A stretch of DNA of 64,000 bases from positions 1 through 64,000 of the forward strand of contig JBGAVD010000005.1 in NCBI GenBank assembly GCA_044228285.1. Direction: 5' to 3'. Positions within the stretch are counted from its first letter, which is position 1, and every line of letters begins with the position of its first letter. This document shows, piece by piece, positions 17,400 through 26,513 of the stretch. Made by a program: the position numbers and the translations under genes. The DNA comes from JBBATK01 sp044228285 (GTDB lineage: Bacteria; Bacteroidota; Ignavibacteria; Kapaibacteriales; NICIL-2). The notes under the pieces were generated by a model. That model searched no databases, was not told where the DNA came from, and saw only the letters and a program-made list of their open reading frames with translations.

Positions 17400-19085
17400 A
17401 TGACGAAACCGTTGCGCGTTGCGCTCCTCTGGCATCAGCACCAACCGTACTATCGCGTCAAAGATGAGTTCGTCTTACCCTGGGTTCGCTTACATGCAAT
17501 TAAGGACTACGCAGACCTAGCACAACTCCATTTTGAGTTTCCATCTCTACGCTTGTGCTACAACATTGTACCGTCACTTCTCATACAGCTAGACGAGTAC
17601 CAAAAGGGCATAGAGGATCGTGTCCTACAGCTCACTCGCATTGATGCAGAGCAACTGCAGAGTTCAGAGAAACAAGAGATTCTGCAAAGCTTCTTTCGAT
17701 GCCATCATGCAGAGATGCTCTTTCCCTATGATCGATTTCGAGAGTTGTACGAGCAGTCGCGTGACAACGAGTATGTCAACACGCATTGGACAGCACAGGA
17801 GTGGCGGGATCTGCAGGTGTGGTATAATCTCTGTTGGACTGGGCCGATTTCCAGAACTCGTAGCGGCTTGCAACGTCTCTTTCACAAAGCGCGAGGATTT
17901 ACTGAAGTCGACAAACGGTTAATGTTAGCTGAGCATCGACTCATCATTGGCTCTGTGGTGTCCTTGTTGCAAGAGCTCTATTCTGCTGGGGTGGCAGAAC
18001 TCAGCATGACACCGCTTCATCATCCCATCATGCCCTTGGTTGTAGACACAGACGTCGCCACTCAGGCGGATCCAGAAATTGTCTTACCGCTCAAACGCTA
18101 TCGTCAGCAACACGATGCGGAATGGCATCTCAAACGGGGTGCACAAGTTTTTCAGGACCATTGCAACACGAGTGCTCATGGAGTCTGGTGCAGCGAAGGA
18201 TCTCTGAGCGACGAAGTTCTCGATATGCTTGTTGAAGCAGGGATAGAATGGACGGCAACAGATGAGCAGGTACTTCGCGCCACGAAGAACCAGGACTTTC
18301 GAGAAGGAGATCAGTACTTTGTACACTGGTTTGCGCGAGAACGCAGAAAGCCCATTGCGCTTTTCTTTCGCGATCATCATTTGAGTGATGCAATTGGCTT
18401 TGTCTATCAAAGTTGGGATCCTCACGATGCAGCCCGTGACTTTGTTCAACGACTAAAGTCCATTCGCGAAAGCTTGATTCAAGAACGAGGAGTAGACGCT
18501 CTGGACCACGCTGTCGTTCCCATTATACTTGATGGAGAGAATTGCTGGGAGTATTACAAAGAAAACGGCATTCACTTTCTGCGTGCACTCTACGCCGCGC
18601 TGAGTTCCGACAAAGACATACAAACTTGTACTTTTCATGATGTAACGCAAACTGAACAAACTGAGTTCAACCCTCTGCGTGCTCATGAAAGCAGTACGAG
18701 ACTTGAGCACCTTCGCGCCGGTTCGTGGATTAATGCAAACTTTCGTATTTGGATTGGCCAATCGGAGAAGAATACTGCATGGGATGCTCTTCACGCTGCA
18801 AGAATACTCGTTGATGCGAAGCGTGTTACGCGCTCACAATGGCGTGAGGCTATGGAGCACATTTACATAGCAGAGGGCAGCGACTGGTTCTGGTGGTTTG
18901 GCGACGACCACAAAAGTGAAACACGCCATATCTTCGATGAACTCTTTCGGTTTCATCTTCGCTGCGTCTATGAAATCTACAGAGAAGAGATACCCTCCGT
19001 ATTGCGTCAGCCAATCATGAAGCCGCAGAATCAGAGTTCGTCAACGAGCTTCTCGACGATGCATGCAGTTGACAATTCTCGATAA
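17400..19085 (+). CDS. Glycoside hydrolase family 57 protein (alpha-glucan acting)
   Basis: A 561-residue cytoplasmic GH57 enzyme with no signal peptide. The family's conserved regions are present: HQHQP (12-16), the nucleophile region GVWCSEGSL (E266), the acid/base region ILDGENCWEYY (D378), and a late NANFRIWIGQSEKN tract. GH57 members include alpha-amylases, amylopullulanases, 4-alpha-glucanotransferases and branching enzymes; the exact activity cannot be told from motifs, but a role in glycogen or maltodextrin metabolism is likely. It starts 16 bases after the M1 peptidase, so it is probably cotranscribed, although the link in function is unclear. Confidence 0.88.
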   Translation: MTKPLRVALLWHQHQPYYRVKDEFVLPWVRLHAIKDYADLAQLHFEFPSLRLCYNIVPSLLIQLDEYQKGIEDRVLQLTRIDAEQLQSSEKQEILQSFFRCHHAEMLFPYDRFRELYEQSRDNEYVNTHWTAQEWRDLQVWYNLCWTGPISRTRSGLQRLFHKARGFTEVDKRLMLAEHRLIIGSVVSLLQELYSAGVAELSMTPLHHPIMPLVVDTDVATQADPEIVLPLKRYRQQHDAEWHLKRGAQVFQDHCNTSAHGVWCSEGSLSDEVLDMLVEAGIEWTATDEQVLRATKNQDFREGDQYFVHWFARERRKPIALFFRDHHLSDAIGFVYQSWDPHDAARDFVQRLKSIRESLIQERGVDALDHAVVPIILDGENCWEYYKENGIHFLRALYAALSSDKDIQTCTFHDVTQTEQTEFNPLRAHESSTRLEHLRAGSWINANFRIWIGQSEKNTAWDALHAARILVDAKRVTRSQWREAMEHIYIAEGSDWFWWFGDDHKSETRHIFDELFRFHLRCVYEIYREEIPSVLRQPIMKPQNQSSSTSFSTMHAVDNSR

Positions 19086-19197
19086 AATCTTTGTCTTGTG
19101 GTTGATGTGCTAGTGAGTATTTTGACGCAACAAGAGTCTCCTTCTCATCCAGCAGCTTCGCTGCTGCTGTTGCCTTCAACTATTGCTGCGAGATACT

Positions 19198-19644
19198 ATG
19201 GTCAACCTCAAAATAAACGGTCAGATGCGTAGTCTTGATGTACCGGACGAAATGCCTTTGCTCTGGGCGCTACGCGACGTTCTGCAACTAACAGGTTCAA
19301 AGTACGGATGTGGCATTGGTAGTTGCGGTGCCTGCTCAGTCCTGATGGGGGACCGCGTTGTGCGTTCTTGTCAGATCAGCGTGAGCGCGGTGGTAGGTGA
19401 AGACATCACAACCATCGAAGGCTTAAGTCCCGATAACTCGCACCCTCTCCAAAAAGCTTGGATCGCTACCGATGTTGCACAATGCGGTTATTGTCAGGCA
19501 GGACAAATCATGACTGCTGCTGCTCTACTACGACGCGTTGCCAAACCAAGTGACGAAGACATCGACGAAGCACTTCGATCAAATCTCTGTCGATGTGGTA
19601 CGTACACACGTATACGTGAAGCTATTCATTTGGCAACGGAATAG
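19198..19644 (+). CDS. iorA: 2Fe-2S subunit of a molybdenum hydroxylase (isoquinoline 1-oxidoreductase alpha-like)
   Basis: A 148-residue electron-transfer subunit. The N-terminal plant-type ferredoxin domain has GCGIGSCGACSV plus a downstream cysteine; the C-terminal helical 2Fe-2S domain has QCGYCQAGQ and NLCRCGTYTRI. Both cluster motifs are complete. The start at 19198 (MVNLKING) fits the family better than the upstream ATG at 19183. It has no Tat or Sec signal, although its partner at 19763 has a Tat signal, so it would have to be carried across the membrane with that partner, as known for some periplasmic aldehyde oxidoreductases. The symbol is given by family resemblance only; the substrate is unknown. 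Confidence 0.88.
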   Translation: MVNLKINGQMRSLDVPDEMPLLWALRDVLQLTGSKYGCGIGSCGACSVLMGDRVVRSCQISVSAVVGEDITTIEGLSPDNSHPLQKAWIATDVAQCGYCQAGQIMTAAALLRRVAKPSDEDIDEALRSNLCRCGTYTRIREAIHLATE

Positions 19645-19762
19645 CGTAGGCCAATTGCTTTGAAACCAGCGGTTGCGTCCTACGTGTGCCCATCGTTTCT
19701 GAACGGATTTTTTAACTGCTCGACAGTCTCCTTCTTCCATCACTTTAGGTTGTGAACACGCC

Positions 19763-22102
19763 ATGAAAACACTTGAGAGTCTACAGGATATCACTCTACC
19801 AAGGCGAAGTTTCCTTGTTGGACTTGCCGCCACTGGAGCTGGTGTTGCTGCCGCTATTCTGCCAGGCACGGAGTTTCTCAGTGCGAAAAGTATGGGCACG
19901 GCAGCACTACAGCCAAATGTCTGGGTAAAGCTCGACGCTGATGGAACGACAACCGTAACGGTGGCGCGATCGGAGATGGGGCAAGGAATACGTACGACCT
20001 TTGCCATGGTTGTAGCTGACGAGATGGATGCCGACTGGACTAAAGTTGTCGTTCAGCATGCATTCCCCAATAGTGGTAATGGGAACCTGAGTACAGGAGG
20101 AAGTGGCAGTACGAGTGGATCGTATCAGACTTTGCGTCGTGCTGGAGCCACGGTTCGGGCAATGATGATTTCAGCTGCAGCTCAGAAGTGGTCCGTAGCA
20201 GAGTCTACTCTAGTTACAAGTGATGGTGTTGTGCGCGAACGAAATGGTTCGCGAAGTGCACTGTACACAGAACTCCTCGACATTGCGGCAACTCTACAAG
20301 TGCCAGCTTCGCCAACTCTGAAGGTTGCAAGCGCTTTCAAGCACATTGGTAAGAGAAAGTCAATGATCGATGCGGTCGACATTGTTCGCGGAACAGCCAC
20401 ATATGGTATAGACGTTCGAGTTCCAAACATGAAGTTCGCAGTAGCAGCCTTTCCTCCAGCATATGGAACTTCTATTCGCAGTTTTGATGCCTCCGCAGCT
20501 TTAAAGGTTCCCGGTGTATTGAAAGCAGAACGCATTAGTGGTGTACCCGGAATAGTAGTAGTTGCTGAGAACAGCTGGGCTGCCATGAAGGGTCGTGAAG
20601 CACTAAAGATTGAATGGAGCGCAAGCAGCCACGCATCAATGAGCTCTGCGAGTATCCTGGCACAAATGAAAACCGCTGTCGGAACAGTCAACGACGTACC
20701 TGCCAACTCTGCTGTAAAGATCGAGGCTCAGTACTTTTTACCGTACGTGGCTCATGCATGTATGGAGCCAATGAACTGTACAGCCGATGTGCGAGAAGAT
20801 AGTGCGGAGATTTGGGCTCCAACGCAGTCTGGAGACAATGTACTCGGCACCGTGGCAAGCGCAACAGGTCTTGCTTCATCAAAAATTAAAGTGAATACTA
20901 CCTTAATGGGTGGTGGATTCGGTAGACGTTCACAGACAGATTTTGCTAGCTACGCGGCTCGTGTGTCGAAGGCCTATCGATTTCCCGTACAGTTCTTGTT
21001 TAGTAGGGAAGATGATATTCGAAATGACTATTACAGACCAGCAAGTTATCACTCTCTCAAAGGTGGTTTAGCTGCGGATGGTACGGTAACAGGTTGGATT
21101 CAGAAAGTTGTTCCTAGTGGTATGGGCTACAACCCTCCCTATAACATTTCACCTGGCACCGCTGGAGTTTCTGGTCCGAGTCTCCCTATACCCTTAGGAG
21201 CTTGGCGATCTGTGAACAACAGTACTGCTGTCTTCGCAAACGAGTGCTTCATTGATGAGCTTGCTATAGCTGCTGGCAAAGACCCCTATGAATTTCGACG
21301 TGGATTATTGCCTGCAGGTCGTCTACGTACCGTACTAGATGAAGCTGCATCGCGATCTGAGTGGACGAAGCCGCTCCCCAAAGGATGGGGTCGAGGGATA
21401 GCGTGCACTGATGCCTATTCGTCTGTTGCGCATGTCGTTGAAGTCTCAGTCGACGACACAGGATTTCTGAAGATTGAGCGAGTTGTGATCGTAGTGGACT
21501 GTGGTACGGCGGTGAATCCCTCTGGTGTAGAAGCGCAACTCATTGGCGCTTGTATTGACGGGCTGGCGACAAGTTTGAAGGCTCAGATTACCTTCGATAA
21601 GGGGTCTGTTGTTCAGAATAATTTCAATGACTTTGAATGGATGCGCATTGCGGAGTGTCCGAAGATTGAGGTACATATACTCCCAAGTACCAGTTCACCT
21701 CGTGGCATGGGCGAAGCAGGCTTCCCATCTATTTCACCTGCATTCTGCAATGCAATCTTTAATGCTACTGGTAAACGCATTCGCCAGCTACCAATTCAAG
21801 AGCAGTTCTTGACAGAAGTGGTGGAGAGCAGCGAGCCGACCGAACTGGACATGCAGATTTTTCCTCATCCCGTGGTGACTTCATTTGAGGTAAAGGGACG
21901 TTTAAAAGGTGGTTTGGTACGTCAGGCACAGATCCGTGTCCGCGACTTACTCGGAGCACTCATTCTTCAACAAGATGTTCAAATAGAAAGTGGTGGCGCT
22001 TTTCAGTTTCCTATCGAGTTGCCTGATTGCGCGCCTGGCGCGTACTTGCTAGAGTTGTTGTGTGGCTCGCGGCGCTACGCGAAGTCCTTCGTGAAACGCT
22101 AG
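19763..22102 (+). CDS. iorB: Tat-exported molybdopterin subunit of a molybdenum hydroxylase with T9SS-type C-terminus
   Basis: A 779-residue catalytic subunit of the xanthine dehydrogenase / isoquinoline oxidoreductase type, which hydroxylates aldehydes or N-heterocycles using Mo-molybdopterin. A twin-arginine signal (LPRRSFLVG, R14-R15) precedes a hydrophobic Ala/Gly-rich stretch. The core shows GGGFGRR and RGMGEAGFP, whose E651 matches the catalytic glutamate. After the core, about 697-779 reads IFPHPVVTSFEV, then a VRDLLGALI strand and PGAYLLELLCG with a terminal KSFVKR, which is the layout of a T9SS type A sorting domain. Family members usually end near the core, so this tail is an addition. 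It follows the 2Fe-2S subunit by 118 bases and is followed by xdhC- and mocA-like genes for cofactor loading. The Tat signal and the core are clear; the T9SS reading of the tail is strong but based on motif layout. Confidence 0.88.
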   Translation: MKTLESLQDITLPRRSFLVGLAATGAGVAAAILPGTEFLSAKSMGTAALQPNVWVKLDADGTTTVTVARSEMGQGIRTTFAMVVADEMDADWTKVVVQHAFPNSGNGNLSTGGSGSTSGSYQTLRRAGATVRAMMISAAAQKWSVAESTLVTSDGVVRERNGSRSALYTELLDIAATLQVPASPTLKVASAFKHIGKRKSMIDAVDIVRGTATYGIDVRVPNMKFAVAAFPPAYGTSIRSFDASAALKVPGVLKAERISGVPGIVVVAENSWAAMKGREALKIEWSASSHASMSSASILAQMKTAVGTVNDVPANSAVKIEAQYFLPYVAHACMEPMNCTADVREDSAEIWAPTQSGDNVLGTVASATGLASSKIKVNTTLMGGGFGRRSQTDFASYAARVSKAYRFPVQFLFSREDDIRNDYYRPASYHSLKGGLAADGTVTGWIQKVVPSGMGYNPPYNISPGTAGVSGPSLPIPLGAWRSVNNSTAVFANECFIDELAIAAGKDPYEFRRGLLPAGRLRTVLDEAASRSEWTKPLPKGWGRGIACTDAYSSVAHVVEVSVDDTGFLKIERVVIVVDCGTAVNPSGVEAQLIGACIDGLATSLKAQITFDKGSVVQNNFNDFEWMRIAECPKIEVHILPSTSSPRGMGEAGFPSISPAFCNAIFNATGKRIRQLPIQEQFLTEVVESSEPTELDMQIFPHPVVTSFEVKGRLKGGLVRQAQIRVRDLLGALILQQDVQIESGGAFQFPIELPDCAPGAYLLELLCGSRRYAKSFVKR

Positions 22103-22144
22103 AATTATCATAGAGCTATTATTCAGCAGGCGAGGGAGTTGAGA

Positions 22145-23392
22145 ATGTCGGAATTACAACGTTGCTTGGACGCTATTGCAAAAGCGAAAGCATGCTCCGA
22201 TTCGTTTGCGATGTTGACCGTGGTTGCGCTAGAAGGCAACGGATATCGAGGCGTAGGTGCGCGAATGGTTGTCGATAGTGCCGGTAAAGTCAGTGGAGCA
22301 TTGAGCGGAGGTTGTCTGGAGGCTGACTTGTATCTACAAGCCAAGTCTTGCATGGATGATGGAAAGTCGCGACTGGTGCGCTATGATACTCGAAATGACG
22401 CCTCTGTGGTGTTCGGTCTTCATCTTGGTTGTGAAGGAGTTCTTCACATTCTCATCGAAGCCTTTAGTTCTTCTCCATCCTGGACCTTTGATTACTCGAA
22501 TCGTTCACCGTATTCAGAGGCACAGCCGTCTCGTTTCCTCTCTGTAAACTCTCAAGAGCATCCTTCTGAAGTCATTGCGCTCTTACAACGACAATCGCAG
22601 CTTCGTAGTCATGCTGTGCATTTGCTTATCGTAGATGTACAGACCAGTGGACACTGCACCGGACGGCACTTCTTTATTGAGAACGAAGATCAATTAGACC
22701 TCATTCCATCTGAGACAGTCGCTGCGGTCAGGAGTGCATTGCTTGAGAAACACGCTGCCAGCTACAGAGCGGTTGACAAAGAGGGGAGCATTCGAAGCGC
22801 AACAGCTCTTCACGATTCCCTTTTTGCATGCGAGTTCTGTTGTCCTCAGCCCATCATCAATATCATTGGTGCAGGATATGATGCCATTCCATTGCAACGT
22901 CTGTGTGCACAAGTTGGATGGAAGACGATAGTAGTGGACAAATCTTCTATAAAGGCTCAAATAGATCGCTTCCCAAATTCTGAGCGAGTTGTATCGGGAA
23001 CAGTGAATGAGTGCGCCGCAGCCCTAGAGGATGGACTCCAGAGCGCGTGCGTGTATATGTCGCATAATGTAGACTTCGACATTGCGATGCTGCAGAAGCT
23101 TCGTCACCGGCAGTTTAGCTTTATTGGAATCCTAGGTGCGAGGAAGCGTACTCAGACTCTTTTGCAACGCATTGCTGAAACAGATCCAGTGCTTGCGACC
23201 TATCTTGAAGCTCATGTGCATAGTCCCATCGGGTTAGATCTTGGTGCTGAGACCGCCGAGGAAATTGCTCTTAGCATTGTAGCCGAACTCCAATCATTTT
23301 TTCGTTCATCGAGTGCACGGTCGCTTTCAAAGAAAGAGGGTAGGATTCATGAACAGCGGCAATCAATTGTGCAGCAGGTAGTGCTTTTCTAG
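22145..23392 (+). CDS. xdhC: XdhC/CoxI-family molybdenum cofactor chaperone
   Basis: A 415-residue XdhC-like protein. Family members bind the molybdenum cofactor, promote its sulfuration and insert it into molybdenum hydroxylases. The N-terminal XdhC/CoxI domain shows GxRMVV...GxxSGGCLEADL and FGLHLGCEGVL. The C-terminal Rossmann-like domain starts at INIIGAGYDAIPL (about 240) and includes GILGARKR and SPIGLDLGAETAEEIALSI. The ATG at 22145 has GGGAG at good spacing and is preferred to the TTG at 22139. It lies 42 bases after the molybdopterin subunit and is very probably in the same operon and dedicated to that enzyme. Confidence 0.92.
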   Translation: MSELQRCLDAIAKAKACSDSFAMLTVVALEGNGYRGVGARMVVDSAGKVSGALSGGCLEADLYLQAKSCMDDGKSRLVRYDTRNDASVVFGLHLGCEGVLHILIEAFSSSPSWTFDYSNRSPYSEAQPSRFLSVNSQEHPSEVIALLQRQSQLRSHAVHLLIVDVQTSGHCTGRHFFIENEDQLDLIPSETVAAVRSALLEKHAASYRAVDKEGSIRSATALHDSLFACEFCCPQPIINIIGAGYDAIPLQRLCAQVGWKTIVVDKSSIKAQIDRFPNSERVVSGTVNECAAALEDGLQSACVYMSHNVDFDIAMLQKLRHRQFSFIGILGARKRTQTLLQRIAETDPVLATYLEAHVHSPIGLDLGAETAEEIALSIVAELQSFFRSSSARSLSKKEGRIHEQRQSIVQQVVLF

Positions 23393-23449
23393 GTGCTAGT
23401 GGGGCGCGACTCAGTTGCCGTCAGTTGCTTTTAGTTTCTTTTCGAACAC

Positions 23450-24091
23450 ATGCCTTCTTCACTTCAATCTTGCTTTCAACTTTGTGTGGTCGTGTTAGCG
23501 GCTGGCTCATCTTCACGTTTTGGTAGTCCTAAGCAGTTACTACCGTGGAAGAATCGAACATTGTTAGAGTCAGCCATCGCAGCAGCTCTGAATATTCATT
23601 CTTCGAACGCGGAGTTAAAGCTGCATTGCACTGTTGTACTTGGGGCAAATGCTGAGCAAATTGAGTCAGAGCTTCGACGTCAAGAGAGTTGGCGAAGCTA
23701 TCAGGTAGTTGTCAACGATCATTGGAATGAGGGCATGGGGTCATCAATTCGTTGTGCGATGCAGTTCATTGAAGAACACAAGGCTGACGCAGTGTTGTTT
23801 ACGACATGCGATCAGGTACATATCGGTAGCCTTGAGCTCGGGCGCATTGTAGATACCGCAATTGAGCGAGAGGATGCTGTGATAGTTGCCGCTGAGTATG
23901 AGTCTACGAAAGGAATACCTGCGCTTTTCCGTTCTTCAGTTTTCTCAGAGCTTCGCACATGTGATCCGCGATTTGGAGCAAAGGGACTCATCAGACAATA
24001 TGCCGCCAGCTGCGTGGGAGTAAACATGAAAGAGGCAGCAATTGATGTTGATACTCAAGCCGATTGGGATGCAGTCAATACGCTGGATTGA
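23450..24091 (+). CDS. mocA: MocA-type molybdenum cofactor cytidylyltransferase
   Basis: A 213-residue nucleotidyltransferase of the MobA/MocA fold. It has the LAAGSSSRFGSPKQLLPW signature near residue 17, a WNEGMGSSIRCA loop, and TTCDQ, the metal-binding acidic site. Family members attach CMP to molybdopterin to give the MCD form used by several hydroxylases; XdhC-linked copies usually serve the adjacent enzyme. It is the last gene of the iorA-iorB-xdhC-mocA set. This suggests that the hydroxylase uses the cytosine dinucleotide cofactor, which is an inference from context. Confidence 0.9.
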   Translation: MPSSLQSCFQLCVVVLAAGSSSRFGSPKQLLPWKNRTLLESAIAAALNIHSSNAELKLHCTVVLGANAEQIESELRRQESWRSYQVVVNDHWNEGMGSSIRCAMQFIEEHKADAVLFTTCDQVHIGSLELGRIVDTAIEREDAVIVAAEYESTKGIPALFRSSVFSELRTCDPRFGAKGLIRQYAASCVGVNMKEAAIDVDTQADWDAVNTLD

Positions 24092-24212
24092 GTCTTTGCC
24101 GAGTTAGAAGCCATACATGGTGTTGCAGACCCATGGCGCGCAGCGCCGCGTGTAACAAAAAGACTATAGCGTAGCGGTAATCAAGGTATAGGCGCGTACC
24201 GCCTAACACAAC

Positions 24213-25196
24213 CTACGCGGAAGAGTTCGCACTGAAGATGATGCGAATCACTTCCTCAATGGGAACTTCTTCAATAGTCAAATCAATGATATCGAAGCGA
24301 TTGAGGAGCTCACCAGCTATAGAGGCTACTTCGAGTCTTGGGACTCGAACAACAGCGTGATCGGCTTCAAACTCAACTATGCGGCCAAACGATGCAAGTG
24401 ACTCTCGGTCTATAGCAGAGGCAAAACGCAAGCCCAGAACTTTCTCTTCGATAAAACGCTCGATAAGTTTATCGAGTGCACCGTCAAAGAGTAGTTTACC
24501 TTCGTCGATCACAATCACACGCTTGCACAAAGCCTTGATATCGTCCATGTAGTGGCTGGTGAGGACAATGGTGGTCTGATGACTTGCATTGAATTCCTTT
24601 ATGAAGTTGCGCAGGGCGTGCTGAGCAACAACATCCAACCCGATTGTAGGTTCATCCAAAAAAACGACGCGTGGCGCATGTAGGAGTGCACCGATCAATT
24701 CGCACTTCATCCGTTCTCCGAGTGACAGTCGGCGAAGCTGTATATGGAGCTTCGACTCGATATCAAGAGCTGTACAGAGCTCTTGCAAGCGTCGTTGAAA
24801 GTCACTATCCGGAATCTGATACATCTCCTTGTTCAAAAGGAATGAGTCGGCAGCCGGGAGGTCCCACCACAGCTGATTACGCTGACCCATAACGATGGAA
24901 ATCTGCTTACGGTATTCTACTTTGCGTTCCCATGGTCGAAATCCAAGCACATGTGCGTCACCACTATCCGGATGTAATAGTCCACTTAGCATCTTCAAGG
25001 TGGTTGTTTTTCCTGCTCCATTGGCACCAAGCATTCCCACAAGTTCTCCTTCCTCGATCGCGAAACTCAGAGCATTGACAGCGATATGCTCATTGTATTC
25101 GCGGTGCACCAAGGATCGCAGTGAACCCATCAGACCAGGCTCTTTCTTGTGAGTGCGAAAAACCTTGTGCAGTTGTTGAAGCTCGATTGTGTTCAT
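24213..25196 (-). CDS. ABC transporter ATP-binding protein (ABC-2 exporter type), no permease nearby
   Basis: A 327-residue ATPase. It has Walker A GANGAGKTT, a Q-loop region IVMGQRNQLWWDLP, signature LSLGERMKCEL, Walker B RVVFLDEPT and an H-loop in LTSHYMDD. The C-terminal roughly 90 residues form the accessory domain typical of NatA/drug-exporter ATPases. The ATG at 25196 (MNTIELQ) is preferred; the in-frame ATG 13 codons upstream gives an unlikely N-terminus. Partner membrane proteins of this family are normally adjacent, but here the neighbours are mocA (convergent) and a phosphofructokinase (divergent), so the permease must be encoded elsewhere. Confidence 0.88.
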   Translation of the reverse strand: MNTIELQQLHKVFRTHKKEPGLMGSLRSLVHREYNEHIAVNALSFAIEEGELVGMLGANGAGKTTTLKMLSGLLHPDSGDAHVLGFRPWERKVEYRKQISIVMGQRNQLWWDLPAADSFLLNKEMYQIPDSDFQRRLQELCTALDIESKLHIQLRRLSLGERMKCELIGALLHAPRVVFLDEPTIGLDVVAQHALRNFIKEFNASHQTTIVLTSHYMDDIKALCKRVIVIDEGKLLFDGALDKLIERFIEEKVLGLRFASAIDRESLASFGRIVEFEADHAVVRVPRLEVASIAGELLNRFDIIDLTIEEVPIEEVIRIIFSANSSA

Positions 25197-25461
25197 CTTG
25201 AGTTTTAATTCTTGGAAACCTGTACGAGTGTGCACAACATCAGGCCCGGCACGATGTGTCTACTTCGTAGTTTAGTGGCTATAGTGAATTCGACCTTTTC
25301 ATACACAGCTCTTCTTGCTCAGCGCAAATGGCGGTGCTGAAGTCTCAAGCTTAGAGGCTGAAGATGGTCGGCAAGCAAGGCGAAGATGAAGGAAGTCCAA
25401 TGTTGGCACCAGCTCACTACGCCGTTCATTGTATCTCAACGAATCTACTTAATATACGCAC

Positions 25462-26469
25462 ATGAAATTTGCAGTTCTCACAGGTGGCGGCGATTGTTCT
25501 GGAATGAATGCTTTCGTTCGAGGGGTTGTTCGCTGCAGTCTTAACCTCCATCCAACTACGACAGTCCATGGTGTGATTGACGGCTGGAAAGGTTTGACCT
25601 ATAATCAGTATCGTCAGCTAGGGAAACGAGAAGTAGCAGGGCACTCGCACACTGGTGGAACCATTCTCGGGACGGTCCGGGTTCCGGAGTTAGCTACAGA
25701 TATGGATTTGCAACGAACGGTTGCTGTGAATCTGCACGATAATCACTTCGACTATCTCTTCGTTTGCGGTGGAAATGGAAGTGTCAAAGCCTCAAACACG
25801 ATTAACAATATTCTCAGAAGTGAGAAAATGAGGACGAAGATTTTAGTCTGCCCTGGGTCAATCGACAATGACGTCTGCAACAATCTTGGCACAAGCATTG
25901 GCTTTTATTCTGCACTCGACAAGTCTTTGGACATGCTCGAGTGGATTCGGGATACAGCCAGTTCTCACCGACGGGTGTATCTGATTCAATCCATGGGTAG
26001 AGATAGCGCCTATCTGGCTTTCTACGCCGGAATCGTAACAGGTGCAGAGTATATCATTCGACCTGGTGAAACTGTAGACTACGAAGCTTTGGTCACCATG
26101 ATCGATGAGCGAGACCGCGATACGCGTATTATTGTTGCAGAGGGCTATGAGCAGAGCTTGGAAGAAATCACCGCCTGTCTGGAGTCTTTGTTCGCAAAAC
26201 GCAACATTAAGCACGAGATTCGCTCGGTTGACATGAGCTACTTCCAACGCGGAGGAAAAGCGGCGGTTACGGATATCCTCCGTGCGAGCTGGTTAGCATA
26301 CTGGATGGTTTGTGATGCACTTGAAGGCAAGGAGAGCGGATTTTATTCTGCATTCTACACCGGACACAACCCAGGCGCTATTCCGTTGGAATTGGCAGCA
26401 GATGACAAGCAGACGAGTCATCAAGACATTCCGCAAGCAATCATTGATATGGCTCGGGCATTACGCTAG
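25462..26469 (+). CDS. Divergent ATP-type 6-phosphofructokinase family protein
   Basis: A 335-residue member of the PfkA family, which phosphorylates fructose 6-phosphate in glycolysis. Family landmarks are visible: LTGGGDCSGMNAFVRGVVR at the start, GTILGTVRVPEL, PGSIDND (S133, D135, D137), SMGRDSAYLAF, IIVAEGYE and FQRGG (R263). Against E. coli PfkA two active-site positions differ: the GGDG loop reads GGNG (N105 in place of Asp103) and the GHIQRGG loop reads SYFQRGG (Tyr260 in place of His249). These could change metal or substrate handling, or indicate another sugar phosphate. Glycine is kept after N105, which in ATP enzymes marks ATP and not pyrophosphate use. It is transcribed alone or with the SnoaL-like gene 44 bases downstream. 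Confidence 0.85.
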   Translation: MKFAVLTGGGDCSGMNAFVRGVVRCSLNLHPTTTVHGVIDGWKGLTYNQYRQLGKREVAGHSHTGGTILGTVRVPELATDMDLQRTVAVNLHDNHFDYLFVCGGNGSVKASNTINNILRSEKMRTKILVCPGSIDNDVCNNLGTSIGFYSALDKSLDMLEWIRDTASSHRRVYLIQSMGRDSAYLAFYAGIVTGAEYIIRPGETVDYEALVTMIDERDRDTRIIVAEGYEQSLEEITACLESLFAKRNIKHEIRSVDMSYFQRGGKAAVTDILRASWLAYWMVCDALEGKESGFYSAFYTGHNPGAIPLELAADDKQTSHQDIPQAIIDMARALR

Positions 26470-26513
26470 AGAGCCATCGAGTTTTTAGTATCACAGAGAT
26501 GGGCAAAGGTCAC

